64,000 nucleotides of DNA, taken from assembly GCA_947447895.1 (NCBI GenBank), contig CANFLM010000004.1, positions 1 through 64,000 of the forward strand, read 5' to 3'. Source of the DNA: Hyphomicrobiales bacterium. Lineage in GTDB: Bacteria > Pseudomonadota > Alphaproteobacteria > Rhizobiales > Beijerinckiaceae. The position numbers and the translations under genes were made by a program. Positions 42,344-50,874 of this stretch are shown here, piece by piece; positions within the stretch are counted from its first letter, which is position 1, and each line of letters starts with the position of its first letter. The notes beneath the pieces are model-generated. The model ran no database searches. It saw only the letters and a list, made by a program, of their open reading frames with translations, and was not told where the DNA came from.

Positions 42344-43102
42344 TCAAGTCCCAAAATAGAGTTCGGTCAGGTGCGGATCGTTGATCAGCTGCTCGACACT
42401 GCCGCGCGCCAGCACCTTGCCCGCAAACATGAACACGCCCTCGTCACAGAGATCGCGGATGAAGGCGACATTATGTTCGACCACACAAATCGCCACACCG
42501 CTGGCGGCAATATCGCGCACCGCTTTCTGGATCAGCGCATAGGTCTGGCCCTCAACCCCGGCCATCGGCTCGTCAAGCATCAGGCAGCGCGCGTCATTCA
42601 TCAAGGCGCGGGCCACACCCACCAGCTTCTGCTGGCCGAAGGAAATATCCTGTACCCGCGATTGGGCAATCGGCGACAGACCGGTGCGTTCCAGAATGTC
42701 GAGCGCACGATCACGCGCTTCGGCCTCGTGGGCGCGGATCTGGGAGGGGCGGAAGAACACATCCATCAGGCTGTCGGCACTATAGGAGCGCGGGCCAAGC
42801 ATCAGATTGTCCATCACCGAGAGCGAGGGAAACAGCCGCAAATTCTGCCATGTGCGGGCCAGTCCCATGCGCGCGCGCTCGTAAGTCGGCAGCGCTTCGA
42901 GCGACTGGCCATCCAGCACGATCGAACCGGCATCGGGCTTGACCACGCCGCAGACCAGATTGAACAGCGAGGTCTTGCCCGCCCCGTTGGGGCCGATCAG
43001 GCCGAGCACGCGGCCGGCCGTCAGATCGAGATCGATGGAATCGGCGACAACAATGCCGCCGAAGCTTTTGCACAAGCCGCGGATTTCGAGAGTGGCACTC
43101 AT
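42344..43102 (-). CDS. livG: Branched-chain-type ABC transporter ATP-binding protein, LivG type (set A)
   Basis: From MSATLEIRGL at 43102 the protein has 252 residues. Walker A is GPNGAGKTSLFN (about 36-47), the signature is the LivG-type ISFGQQKLV (about 142-150) and Walker B is CLMLDEPMAGV. The extended RTWQNLRLFPSLSVMDNLMLG region after Walker A is typical of LivG. It overlaps the livM stop by four bases and is followed by livF three bases later. It should form a heterodimeric ATPase with LivF. Confidence 0.92.
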   Translation of the reverse strand: MSATLEIRGLCKSFGGIVVADSIDLDLTAGRVLGLIGPNGAGKTSLFNLVCGVVKPDAGSIVLDGQSLEALPTYERARMGLARTWQNLRLFPSLSVMDNLMLGPRSYSADSLMDVFFRPSQIRAHEAEARDRALDILERTGLSPIAQSRVQDISFGQQKLVGVARALMNDARCLMLDEPMAGVEGQTYALIQKAVRDIAASGVAICVVEHNVAFIRDLCDEGVFMFAGKVLARGSVEQLINDPHLTELYFGT

Positions 43103-44010
43103 GAGCGGGCCTCCTTGCGGGAATGGCCGGCATCGCCGTCCCGGTTGCGGCCTACCCATAGATCGGCGGCCGGCAGCAAGCCCTGCGGGCGCACAAACAT
43201 GAAAAAAAGCACCAGTCCGGTAAACAGCAGTCCCTGCAAGGGTCCCAGAATACTCGGCGGCAGGTTGAAGAAGGTGATGATCTGCGGCATCAGCTGCAAC
43301 ACGATCGCGCCGATCACCGGCCCCATGGTCGTGCGCATGCCGCCCACCACCACCATGGTCAACACCGCCGAGGACTGCAACAGGCCGAACTGGTCCGGCT
43401 CGAGAAAGCGGAAATAATGCGCGTAGAGGCCACCGGCGATGCCGGCAATGCCGGACCCGATTGCGAACACCGCAACCTTGACCCAGATGGCATTGCGGCC
43501 CAGCATCGAAAAGGCAAGCTCGTCATCGCGCATCGCGGTCATCATGCGGCCATAGGGCCCTTGCGTCAGCCAGCGGATAAACAGCACTGTCGCCACCGCC
43601 AGCACCAGCACCAGCACCACATAGCTCTCGCGGCCGAAATCCTTGATCAGGAAGGAAGGGATATTGGTCAGACCGCCCGCCCCGCCGATCTCATGGAAAT
43701 GCTTGGCCAGCTCGATCAGACCGAGCTGGAAGCCGATGCTGGCGATCAGCAGATAGTCGCCCGAGACCCTGAGCGCCGGCACGGCCACCAGAGCCGAGGC
43801 AAGCAGGGCCCCGACACCGCCGCACAGGATCGACAGCGGGATCGGCATCCCCGATTGCTTGGACAGCATCGCCGAAATATAGGCCCCGATGGCATAGAAA
43901 ATCGGATGGGCAATCGAAATCAGCCCGCAATGGCCGATCACCAGATCGAAGCTTGAGGCCAGTATCACAAACAGGCCGATCAGGATCAGGATCGTGAACA
44001 CATAATCCAT
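43099..44010 (-). CDS. livM: Branched-chain-type ABC permease, LivM type (set A)
   Basis: This 303-residue inner-membrane protein has about nine hydrophobic segments. The LivM landmarks are DLVIGHCGLISIAHPIFYAIGAY (about 24-46), a loop GPYGRMMTAMRDDELAFSMLG (about 172-192; the EAA-like coupling loop, with the usual R-D-E) and GIAGGLYAHY. The end is LFFMFVRPQGLL. It pairs with LivH to form the membrane channel. Three bases separate it from livH. Confidence 0.92.
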   Translation of the reverse strand: MDYVFTILILIGLFVILASSFDLVIGHCGLISIAHPIFYAIGAYISAMLSKQSGMPIPLSILCGGVGALLASALVAVPALRVSGDYLLIASIGFQLGLIELAKHFHEIGGAGGLTNIPSFLIKDFGRESYVVLVLVLAVATVLFIRWLTQGPYGRMMTAMRDDELAFSMLGRNAIWVKVAVFAIGSGIAGIAGGLYAHYFRFLEPDQFGLLQSSAVLTMVVVGGMRTTMGPVIGAIVLQLMPQIITFFNLPPSILGPLQGLLFTGLVLFFMFVRPQGLLPAADLWVGRNRDGDAGHSRKEARS

Positions 44011-44013
44011 GGC

Positions 44014-44952
44014 TCAGTGTCCCTTTCCGTCGGTCAGTGCTTGCGGGGCAACCACCGTGCGTTTGAGTGTATTGCGCCGTTCGGGCAGACGGAACCCGCT
44101 TGGGAACAACACGATGGCGAAGAACAGGAAGGCAAACAGCAAAAAGCCCTGCCATGCCGAGGGGATGAACAGGATCGAGCTGTTTTGCACCACGCCCAGC
44201 ACCACGGCGGCAATCGCCGCCCCCCAAATATTGCCGATGCCGCCCAGAATGGTCGCGGCCACCGCAAACAGCATCAATTCGGTCGCCGCCGAGGCCTGCA
44301 CCTGCGCGCGGGTTCCATAGAGGAACATGCCGATCGAGACGATCACACCGGCCAGAAGCATCGACAGCATCAGGATACGGTCTTTCTGGATGCCGTAAAG
44401 CTCGGCGAGATCGGCATTGTCGGCCACAGCCAGCATGAACTGGCCGTTGCGGGAATATTTCAGGAAGGCCCAAAGTCCGACGAGCACCGTCACAGTGGCG
44501 GCAATGGCCGGCACATCCCAGGCACTGACGGCGATCCCGCCCACCAGCGTGACAGGCCAGAACATCGAGGCAAAAATCGTGGTCGGCCAGGTACCGAAAA
44601 TCATCATCACCGCATAGGCAATGAACTGCGAGGCGATCAGCGTGAAAATGAACACGAACATCGCCGAAGCCTTGCGCTGGCGCAGCACGGCAAAGCCGAA
44701 ATATTCGAGCACGAACGACATCGCGACACCGCCCGCAATGCCCAGCATAAAGCCCGCATAGCCCGGCAGGTTCAACATCCGCACACCGACATAGGCGGCA
44801 TAGAAGCCGCAGGTCATCACGCCGGCCTGGGCAAAATTGAACACTTTATTGACCTTCAGCACCAAAGCGAAAGCCACAGCGAACAACACAAAATAGCTGG
44901 ATGTGGCGAAGGACGTCCACAAAATCTGGCTGACCACCGCTAAATCGAACAT
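44014..44952 (-). CDS. livH: Branched-chain-type ABC permease, LivH type (set A)
   Basis: This 312-residue permease contains KVNKVFNFAQAGVMTCGFYAAY (about 34-55) and ILGGIGNIWGAAIAAVVLGV (about 235-254), typical of LivH. The AVADNADLAELYGIQKDRI coupling loop (about 173-191) varies from the common AxxxNxxxAxLxGI only slightly. It lies downstream of a strong hairpin terminator that separates it from livK, which should lower its expression relative to the binding protein. Confidence 0.92.
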   Translation of the reverse strand: MFDLAVVSQILWTSFATSSYFVLFAVAFALVLKVNKVFNFAQAGVMTCGFYAAYVGVRMLNLPGYAGFMLGIAGGVAMSFVLEYFGFAVLRQRKASAMFVFIFTLIASQFIAYAVMMIFGTWPTTIFASMFWPVTLVGGIAVSAWDVPAIAATVTVLVGLWAFLKYSRNGQFMLAVADNADLAELYGIQKDRILMLSMLLAGVIVSIGMFLYGTRAQVQASAATELMLFAVAATILGGIGNIWGAAIAAVVLGVVQNSSILFIPSAWQGFLLFAFLFFAIVLFPSGFRLPERRNTLKRTVVAPQALTDGKGH

Positions 44953-44969
44953 GATGTCCGCTCTCCTTC

Positions 44970-45002
44970 AAAAAAACGGGAGGGGGAACATTCCCCCTCC
45001 CG
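44970..45002 (-). terminator. Strong hairpin with T-tract between livK and livH (set A)
   Basis: Arms of 12 bases (44977-44988 and 44991-45002) are exact inverses with a two-base CA loop. In the direction of transcription (minus) the stem is followed by seven T (complement of the A run at 44970-44976). This is a textbook intrinsic terminator, 12 bases after the livK stop. Since livHMGF lack another visible promoter, it probably works as a partial terminator that enriches livK transcript. Confidence 0.85.
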
Positions 45003-45014
45003 TCCGTTCAGATG

Positions 45015-46166
45015 TTACTGGCCGACGACAGCCTTTTTGGTCCATTTGCCGTTTTTGACTTCGACAAGATAGACAGGCTTGTTGACGGTGTGGTCTTCGG
45101 AGAAGGTGATCTTGCCGGTCAGAGGCAGATCGAAGCTCTTGATCGCCAGCATTTCCTTGCGGAAGTTTTCACCGGTCGGGGTAATGCCCTTCTTGTCGAG
45201 CGAGGTGAACACGGCGGCAATCAGCGCAGGCGCATCATAGAGGTACTGGGTATAAGGCAGGCCGTTCGGTGCGCGGCCGACATCCTTCACCCAACGATCC
45301 ACATAGTCCTTCACCAGCGGGGAATCTTCGACGCCGGGTGCCAGCGAGGTGGCAATGACGTTTTCAGCTGCTGCACCCAACTGTTCGATCAGCTTCTGGT
45401 TATAGATGCCGGAATAAGAGGTGATCGGCACGGTAATGCCGAGCTGGCGCGCCTGGGCAATCACCTGGGGTGATTCAGCAACCAGACCCTGCAAATGGAT
45501 GATTTCGGGGTTGGCCGCGCGGATTTTCAGCAAAGGACCGGTAAAGTCGGTGGCCTTCTGGTCATAGGCCTCATAGGCCACAACCTGGCCGCCGGCCTTG
45601 GTGAAGGTATCACGATAGACAGTGGCCGAACCGATGCCGGTCTCGTTGTTGATGAACAACACGGCGGCTTTCTTCTTGCCCATATCCTTGGCCGAATAAT
45701 TGGCCACAGCACGGATATCCACATCGGCGAGCGGGAATGTCGTGTAGACATAATCGCCGAGCTGGCTGATATCGGGCGAATTCGCGCCGACCGAGAGCTC
45801 AACCACCTTGTTGTCATTGGCAATCGGCGCCACGGCCTTCACCACACCCGACCAGGCGGTCACGAACACGGCGACCTTGTCGACACTGATCATGCGGTTG
45901 ACCGACTGGATGCCGACCTGCGGATCAGCTTGCGTGTCCAGCACGATCATCTCGAGCTTCTTGCCGTTGATGCCGCCCTTTTTGTTGATCTCGTCGACAG
46001 CCCATTCGGCTGCTTTGACCTGGTCATTGCCATAGGTCGCCTGACCACCGGTCAGCGGCATTGCGAGACCGAATTTATAGCTGGTCTGCTGCGCCATTGC
46101 GCCCGTCGACAGAGCCAGCGCAAGCGCCAGCCCGACGGTCGATTTCAAACCCCATTGCTTAGTCAT
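45015..46166 (-). CDS. livK: Branched-chain-type ABC substrate-binding protein (set A)
   Basis: This 383-residue periplasmic protein has a Sec signal peptide ending near TGAMAQ (about residue 25) and the LivK-type type I fold: LAMPLTGGQATYGNDQVKAAEW (about 33-54), VDEINKKGGINGKKLEMIV, SVDKVAVFVTAWSG and YDAPALIAAVF. The ligand pocket differs from the leucine-binding type (no YASG-like loop is evident at SVGANSPD). That fits a non-amino-acid ligand. It follows the isochorismatase-fold gene and precedes the terminator hairpin. Confidence 0.88.
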   Translation of the reverse strand: MTKQWGLKSTVGLALALALSTGAMAQQTSYKFGLAMPLTGGQATYGNDQVKAAEWAVDEINKKGGINGKKLEMIVLDTQADPQVGIQSVNRMISVDKVAVFVTAWSGVVKAVAPIANDNKVVELSVGANSPDISQLGDYVYTTFPLADVDIRAVANYSAKDMGKKKAAVLFINNETGIGSATVYRDTFTKAGGQVVAYEAYDQKATDFTGPLLKIRAANPEIIHLQGLVAESPQVIAQARQLGITVPITSYSGIYNQKLIEQLGAAAENVIATSLAPGVEDSPLVKDYVDRWVKDVGRAPNGLPYTQYLYDAPALIAAVFTSLDKKGITPTGENFRKEMLAIKSFDLPLTGKITFSEDHTVNKPVYLVEVKNGKWTKKAVVGQ

Positions 46167-46225
46167 GTTTGGTTCCCTTCCAGAAGTTACGTTTCGTCGA
46201 AACAGGTTGTTGTCATTAACGGTTA

Positions 46226-46918
46226 TTATGGTGCAGACGCCAGAGCTTTCAACTGCGCAATGACATCATCGGTCGGCATCACATCGGCATATTTCTCGGC
46301 CATGTCGAACAGGTTGACCGCATGCGACACTTGCGAACGGTCGAACACCGCATCCTGCGGCACAATCGTGCGGAAGTTATAGGCAAACCCGTCGACAACC
46401 GTTCCGCGCACACAACCGCTGGTGCTGCATCCGGTGACGACCAGCGTATCGGCCTGCGTGTTGATCAGATAGCTGGCCAGAGGCGTGCCGAAAAACGCAC
46501 TCGGATGTTTTTTTGGAAGCAGAATATCCTCTTCATGCGGAGCGATCTCGGCCACGAATTCATAGCCCTTGCTGGCCACGCCCATGATGCTCGGCACCTT
46601 GTCGGACAGGCGGCCCGCGTCAAAACCCTGTTTGGGTGACACATAGGGATAAAGCACCGGCCAGTGATTGGCGCGGAACACCTCCAGCAATTTGGCGATA
46701 TTGCCGACCGCATCCCATGCGACCTCCCCGCAGGAGGTCGGAAATTCCTTGATCGCCTCCCAGAACGGCACGCGTTGGGTGCCGACGGTGCGGTATTGCA
46801 CATCGATGATCAGCAAAGCGGGACGCTTGCCGAAGCCACTGGACCGGCCGAAGCCGACGGCCCGATAGGCTCTTTGCTCTTCTTCCGGAATGTACCGGTC
46901 CCAAGGTCTCGCGGTCAT
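46226..46918 (-). CDS. Isochorismatase-fold amidohydrolase (N-carbamoylsarcosine amidase-like), copy 1
   Basis: This 230-residue protein has the cysteine-hydrolase triad: Asp in LLIIDVQY (about D39), Lys in LPKKHPSAFFGT (about K136) and Cys in TGCSTSGCVRGTVVDG (about C169). The cis-peptide region precedes the Cys. The C-S-x-S-G-C-V-R pattern is close to N-carbamoylsarcosine amidase and maleamate amidase types, which release ammonia from carbamoyl or amide groups. It belongs to regulon A between the lyase and livK, so ammonia release is likely an early step. Confidence 0.87.
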   Translation of the reverse strand: MTARPWDRYIPEEEQRAYRAVGFGRSSGFGKRPALLIIDVQYRTVGTQRVPFWEAIKEFPTSCGEVAWDAVGNIAKLLEVFRANHWPVLYPYVSPKQGFDAGRLSDKVPSIMGVASKGYEFVAEIAPHEEDILLPKKHPSAFFGTPLASYLINTQADTLVVTGCSTSGCVRGTVVDGFAYNFRTIVPQDAVFDRSQVSHAVNLFDMAEKYADVMPTDDVIAQLKALASAP

Positions 46919-46945
46919 ATCCTGATCCTTACACGCACCATTGCC

Positions 46946-47809
46946 TCACACTTTGTAGCGGGCTTCCATCGCATCCCATTGCGGCTTGTCGACAACGCGC
47001 TGGCGTTCCTCGAACGAGGCGAGCTGGTCGGCCACCAGATCCAGCGACCCGTGCTCTTTCAGCGAGCCGAGCACCTGATAGGCGGCGCGCAAGGCGGCTT
47101 GCAGCGAGGCATTGGCATAGAGCACGCCGCCGAAGCCCATCTCCGCCAGACGCGTCCGGCCCGGATCGGGGGTTCTGCCGCCGAACACGATATTGGCGAT
47201 CTGCGGTACCGGCAATTCCCGCGCAATGCGGGCCATCTCGTCGAAATCCAGCGGCGCCTCGACAAAGGTCGCGTCGGCCCCGGCCTCGATAAAGGCATGG
47301 GCGCGCTCGATGGCCTTGTCGATCCCCTCGATGGCACGGGCATCGGTGCGGGCGATAATCTGGAAATCGGCATCGGTGCGGGCATCAACCGCCGCCTTGA
47401 TCTTGGCCACCATCTCGGCACAGGGGATCACCTCCTTGCCGTTGAAATGGCCGCATTTTTTCGGGAACACCTGGTCCTCGATCTGGATAGCGGCGGCGCC
47501 GGCACGTTCCAGCACCTTGATGGTGCGGTGCATGTTGACGGCATTGCCGAAGCCGGTGTCGCCGTCGACCATCAAAGGCAGCCTGATCGCATCGGAGATG
47601 GCCGACACCGCATTGGCAATTTCGGTCAGGGTCGTCAGCCCGATATCGGGCGCACCCAGATGCATATTGGCAATGCCCGCGCCCGACACATAACAGGCCT
47701 CGAACCCCAGATCCTCGACCACCCGTGCAAACATGGCATTGGCAGCCCCGGGCAAGGTCAAAGCGCGCTTTTGCGCGAGGAGATGTTTAAACCGTGTGGT
47801 TGAACGCAT
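46946..47809 (-). CDS. Isocitrate lyase/PEP mutase-superfamily lyase (methylisocitrate or dimethylmalate lyase-like)
   Basis: This 287-residue protein shows VDGDTGFGNAVN (about 81-92, Mg-binding Asp), IQIEDQVFPKKCGHFNG (about 109-124) and RTDARAIEG. The KKCGH motif holds the catalytic Cys of true C-C lyases. PEP mutase has a different loop (EDKxFPKxNS), so this is not the source of a phosphonate. Relatives cleave 2-methylisocitrate, 2,3-dimethylmalate or oxaloacetate. Together with the MmgE/PrpD proteins it suggests the carbon skeleton leaves as small keto acids. It begins two bases from the GntR stop. Confidence 0.88.
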   Translation of the reverse strand: MRSTTRFKHLLAQKRALTLPGAANAMFARVVEDLGFEACYVSGAGIANMHLGAPDIGLTTLTEIANAVSAISDAIRLPLMVDGDTGFGNAVNMHRTIKVLERAGAAAIQIEDQVFPKKCGHFNGKEVIPCAEMVAKIKAAVDARTDADFQIIARTDARAIEGIDKAIERAHAFIEAGADATFVEAPLDFDEMARIARELPVPQIANIVFGGRTPDPGRTRLAEMGFGGVLYANASLQAALRAAYQVLGSLKEHGSLDLVADQLASFEERQRVVDKPQWDAMEARYKV

Positions 47810-47811
47810 GA

Positions 47812-48486
47812 TTACTGTCCCGAAATTTCAAAGGCTCTGGCATTGTTGCACCAGGATGTATGGATATGGTGGCGCATGGCCTGTTCGGCGGCATCGGGAT
47901 CGCGGGCCCGCAATGCTTTCAATATCGCCTGATGCTCATCCCAGGCCACCGAGGCCCGCCCCTGCGCCATGCTCGAGCGGAAGCGATAGAGCCTGAGCAC
48001 ATCATAGAGTTCTTCGAACAAGGCCCGTTCGATCCGTACATTGCCGCTGGCCCGGATGATCATGACATGGAAATCGTCATCTGTGCCCAACTGGTAATAG
48101 GCCTTGCCCGAAGCCATTTCGGCGTTTTGGGCGTCACGCTCAAGGATAAAAGCCATATGCGACAGGGTTTCATCCGAAATGCGGCTTGCTGCCAAATAGG
48201 TTGCCTTGCACTCCAAGGCCTCGCGCATTTCGTAGAGGGAGCGCAAATCCTCCAGGGTCAAGGCGACAACACGCGCCCCCAGATGAGCGGTTCGCGTGAC
48301 AAGGCCCTTAGATTCAAGCCGGAAAATGGCTTCGCGCGCCGGTCCGCGACTGACCCCGAACCGGTCGGCGATTTCGATTTCACTGATCGGGGCACCCGCT
48401 TCAATCTCGCCGGACACAATCGCCTCAACAGCGCGGTCGAACACCTGATCAGCCAATGTCTGTCTTCGGATCGAAGCTAACGTCAT
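47812..48486 (-). CDS. GntR-family regulator with FCD domain (regulon A)
   Basis: From MTLASIRRQT at 48486 the protein has 224 residues. The winged helix is EIEIADRFGVSRGPAREAIF with RLESKGLV (about 41-68). The helical FCD effector domain has conserved YEMREALECKATYLA and a metal-binding-like DDDFHVMIIRASGN (about 138-151). FCD regulators sense small carboxylates, often the pathway substrate. It is the first gene of regulon A, and TGTATACA lies ten bases before its start, so autoregulation is likely. A TTG at 48504 lies inside that operator and is rejected as start. Confidence 0.9.
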   Translation of the reverse strand: MTLASIRRQTLADQVFDRAVEAIVSGEIEAGAPISEIEIADRFGVSRGPAREAIFRLESKGLVTRTAHLGARVVALTLEDLRSLYEMREALECKATYLAASRISDETLSHMAFILERDAQNAEMASGKAYYQLGTDDDFHVMIIRASGNVRIERALFEELYDVLRLYRFRSSMAQGRASVAWDEHQAILKALRARDPDAAEQAMRHHIHTSWCNNARAFEISGQ

Positions 48487-48495
48487 GGTGTTAAC

Positions 48496-48503
48496 TGTAT
48501 ACA
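48496..48503. promoter_or_regulatory. GntR/FCD operator candidate TGTATACA (regulon A)
   Basis: The perfect palindrome lies ten bases upstream of the GntR ATG. On the minus strand it reads TTGTATACAGTTAACA. Half-sites of this TTGTATACAA-like form are common for FCD-type GntR regulators. The same eight bases lie before the second GntR gene (60133-60140). Confidence 0.65.
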
Positions 48504-48587
48504 AGAGATCGGGTATTTCAAGGTCATCAAGTGCACCCTCGACAGCACGCTACGCCACATGGCCAAGTACCATTTTGTAGAACTATC

Positions 48588-49964
48588 TTAGAGCGGCTTT
48601 TTCAGATGCCAAGCCGTTGCTTGGCTATACATGGCAGACATTCGCAAAATAAGCCCCTCGCTATGGGGCCGCCCGACCAGTTGGAAGGCAATCGGCAGGC
48701 CGGAAGGGTCGAAACCGCACAAAATTGAGGCAGACGGCAACCCCAGATAATTGATGGCCCGTGTCGACAGTGTGCAACGGGCAATCGCGGCCGCGACCGC
48801 CGCGGGATCGCCCTCGGTGGTTTCGGCAATGGTCGGCACACCCTGCTGGAGCGCCGGAATCAGGGCGAAATCGGCGTCACCCATCGCTTGATCAAGCCAG
48901 GCGCGGGTCACGTCGGCACGCATGGCCAGCGCTTCGACATAGCGGGTGGCGGGATAGGCAAGGCCCGGTTCGATCCGTCCGCGCACCTGCGGTGCGTAAT
49001 CCTCGGGGCGGGTTTCCAGCCAATGGCGGTGCAGGGTCGCGGCTTCGACCGTCATCAGCACATGCGCGCCGGCATGGGCAAGCGCAAGATCGGGGCCGAT
49101 GGTATGACGGAGTGTGACACCCAATCCGGCGATCACCGTGGCGGCGTCTGCCAGAGCGGCCTCGACATCGGGACGGGTCTGGGTCCGGTAATGTCCGCCG
49201 ACAACCGCCAGTGTCATGCCCTTGACGGATCCCTTGCAGGCCTCGCGATAGGCCGTGCCGCGCGCCGTCAGCACATCCATCAGCAAGGCGGCATCTTCGG
49301 GACTGCGGGTCATCGGTCCGACCACGTCGAGGCTGTGCGACAGCGGCATCACACCCGTGGTGGGCACCAATCCCCATGTCGGTTTCAGACCGAAAATCCC
49401 GCACATCGCCGCCGGATGGCGGATCGAACCACCGGTATCGGTCCCCAATGCGGCAGGGATCAGACGAGCCGCCACCGCAATACCGGACCCGCTGGACGAG
49501 CCGCCCGGGCAGTGGTCGGCCGACCACGGATTGAGGCCATGGCCATGATGGATATTGTAGCCGGTCGGCGACATGGCAAATTCAGCCATATGCAACCGGC
49601 CCAGATCGATGGCACCGGCCTGATCCAGACGCTCGATCACCGTTGCCGTGACGGGTGCGACAAAATCCTTGCGGATCAGCGTGCCGCCGGTCGAGACCTC
49701 GCCTTTGCGGTAGAACAGATCCTTGTGCGCCATCGGCACACCGTGCAGCGGACCAAGCACGCGGCCTTGGGCCCGGGCCTGATCGGCTTGATGGGCCGCC
49801 TCGAGAGCCTCATCACGGCGCAGGGAGACCACCGCATTGAAACGGCGGCCCGTGGTATCGAGCGCATCCAGACAGGCTTGGGTTGCCGCCACACTGCTGA
49901 TCGAGCCATCGGCGATGGCCGTGGCCATCTCTGTGAGGCCGAGTTCGTAAAGGCGCTCAACCAT
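48588..49964 (-). CDS. Amidase-signature family enzyme
   Basis: This 458-residue protein has the Ser-cisSer-Lys triad: Lys in PMAHKDLF (about K81), GGSSSGSG (cis-Ser about S156) and the nucleophile in LGTDTGGSIRHPAA (about S180), 24 residues on as usual. It hydrolyses an amide or carbamoyl bond in the cytosol. A 68-residue gene precedes it with a one-base TGATG overlap. That recalls amidases such as GatA or AtzE that need a small partner, though I do not recognise the partner family. Last gene of regulon B. Confidence 0.9.
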   Translation of the reverse strand: MVERLYELGLTEMATAIADGSISSVAATQACLDALDTTGRRFNAVVSLRRDEALEAAHQADQARAQGRVLGPLHGVPMAHKDLFYRKGEVSTGGTLIRKDFVAPVTATVIERLDQAGAIDLGRLHMAEFAMSPTGYNIHHGHGLNPWSADHCPGGSSSGSGIAVAARLIPAALGTDTGGSIRHPAAMCGIFGLKPTWGLVPTTGVMPLSHSLDVVGPMTRSPEDAALLMDVLTARGTAYREACKGSVKGMTLAVVGGHYRTQTRPDVEAALADAATVIAGLGVTLRHTIGPDLALAHAGAHVLMTVEAATLHRHWLETRPEDYAPQVRGRIEPGLAYPATRYVEALAMRADVTRAWLDQAMGDADFALIPALQQGVPTIAETTEGDPAAVAAAIARCTLSTRAINYLGLPSASILCGFDPSGLPIAFQLVGRPHSEGLILRMSAMYSQATAWHLKKPL

Positions 49965-50170
49965 CAGCGTGACCTTTCCCGAGAGACGGCCTCGTCATGG
50001 AACCAGTGGTCGAGCGCCCGCGGATCGGAATCGAGCGTGAGCAGCCTGTCCGCCGCCTGTGCCAGAATGTCGCTGTTGGTTTCAACCAGAGTCTGGTGGC
50101 TTTGGGCGCGCCGCAATGCGGCATCCCGCAAGGCACGGGCGTCAGGCTGATTGGCCTGCCCGCCCATCAA
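49964..50170 (-). CDS. 68-residue hypothetical protein between livF and the amidase
   Basis: A short, charged, helical protein (DARALRDAALRRAQSHQTLV, then DILAQAADRLLTLDSDPRALDHW). The start overlaps the livF stop by four bases and its stop overlaps the amidase start by one base, so it is tightly coupled to both. No family is recognised. Position and size make it a candidate accessory subunit for the amidase, in the way GatC or AtzG serve their amidases, but sequence does not prove this. Confidence 0.6.
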   Translation of the reverse strand: MMGGQANQPDARALRDAALRRAQSHQTLVETNSDILAQAADRLLTLDSDPRALDHWFHDEAVSRERSR

Positions 50171-50874
50171 CCGTGCACCCCGAGCCAGCGTTGCACCGCG
50201 CCTTCATCCTTGGCGAGCTCCTCGCTGGTAGCGGAATGGACCACCTTGCCGGTCTCCATGATATAGACGCGCGAGGCGACAGCCAGCGCGCTGTAGAGAT
50301 TCTGCTCGACCAGCAAAATGCCCAGCCCCGTGCGGCCCAGCTCGGCGATCACGCCTTCGAGATGCTGCACCATCACCGGGGCCAGCCCTTCGGAGGGCTC
50401 GTCCATCAGGATCAGCTCGGGATCCTGCATCAGGGCGCGGGCCACAGCCAGCATGCCGCGTTCACCGCCCGACAGCTGGTTGCCGCGATGGTGGCGGCGT
50501 TCGCCCAGACGGGTGAAGGTCGAGAAGATGCGGTCGATGGTCCAGCCTTCGGTGGCGCGCGCGCTCTTGAACATGGTCAGATGCTCGGTCACCGTCAGGG
50601 ACGAGAACAGTCGCCGGCCCTGCGGCACGATGGCAATCTTTTTATTGGCGATGTCATGCGGCTTCATCCGCGTGATCGCCTCGCCCTTCCACACCACCTC
50701 GCCCTGTTTCACGGTTGGTGGGGTCAGACCCATGATCGAGCGGATCAGCGTGGTCTTGCCCATGCCGTTGCGGCCCAACAGAGCGACAACCTCACCAGGC
50801 GCAACCTGCAAGGATGCTCCGTGCAGAACATGCGCCGCACCATAGAAACTGTGCAGATCCTTGACCTCAAGCAT
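50167..50874 (-). CDS. livF: Branched-chain-type ABC transporter ATP-binding protein, LivF type (set B)
   Basis: From MLEVKDLHSF at 50874 the protein has 235 residues. Walker A is GRNGMGKTTLIR (about 35-46), the signature LSGGERGMLAVARAL (about 131-145), Walker B LILMDEPSEGLAP. The NG-M-GKTT variant of Walker A is common in LivF of urea/amide-type importers. Its start overlaps the livG stop region by eight bases. It pairs with the LivG of set B and is not collinear with the set A order (K-H-M-G-F there; H-M-K-G-F here). Confidence 0.92.
   Translation of the reverse strand: MLEVKDLHSFYGAAHVLHGASLQVAPGEVVALLGRNGMGKTTLIRSIMGLTPPTVKQGEVVWKGEAITRMKPHDIANKKIAIVPQGRRLFSSLTVTEHLTMFKSARATEGWTIDRIFSTFTRLGERRHHRGNQLSGGERGMLAVARALMQDPELILMDEPSEGLAPVMVQHLEGVIAELGRTGLGILLVEQNLYSALAVASRVYIMETGKVVHSATSEELAKDEGAVQRWLGVHG

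Noticed and set aside
38897-43417. Long plus-strand frames (515 and 557 codons) opposite the flavoprotein and the liv genes
   Set aside because: They lie entirely antisense to genes with intact motifs and good overlaps, and read as His/Arg/Gln-rich sequence without domains.
46946-47809. PEP mutase supplying the head-group cluster at 11.7-14.4 kb
   Set aside because: The motif region reads EDQVFPKKCGH, as in C-C lyases. PEP mutases have EDKxFPKxNS there and lack the Cys.
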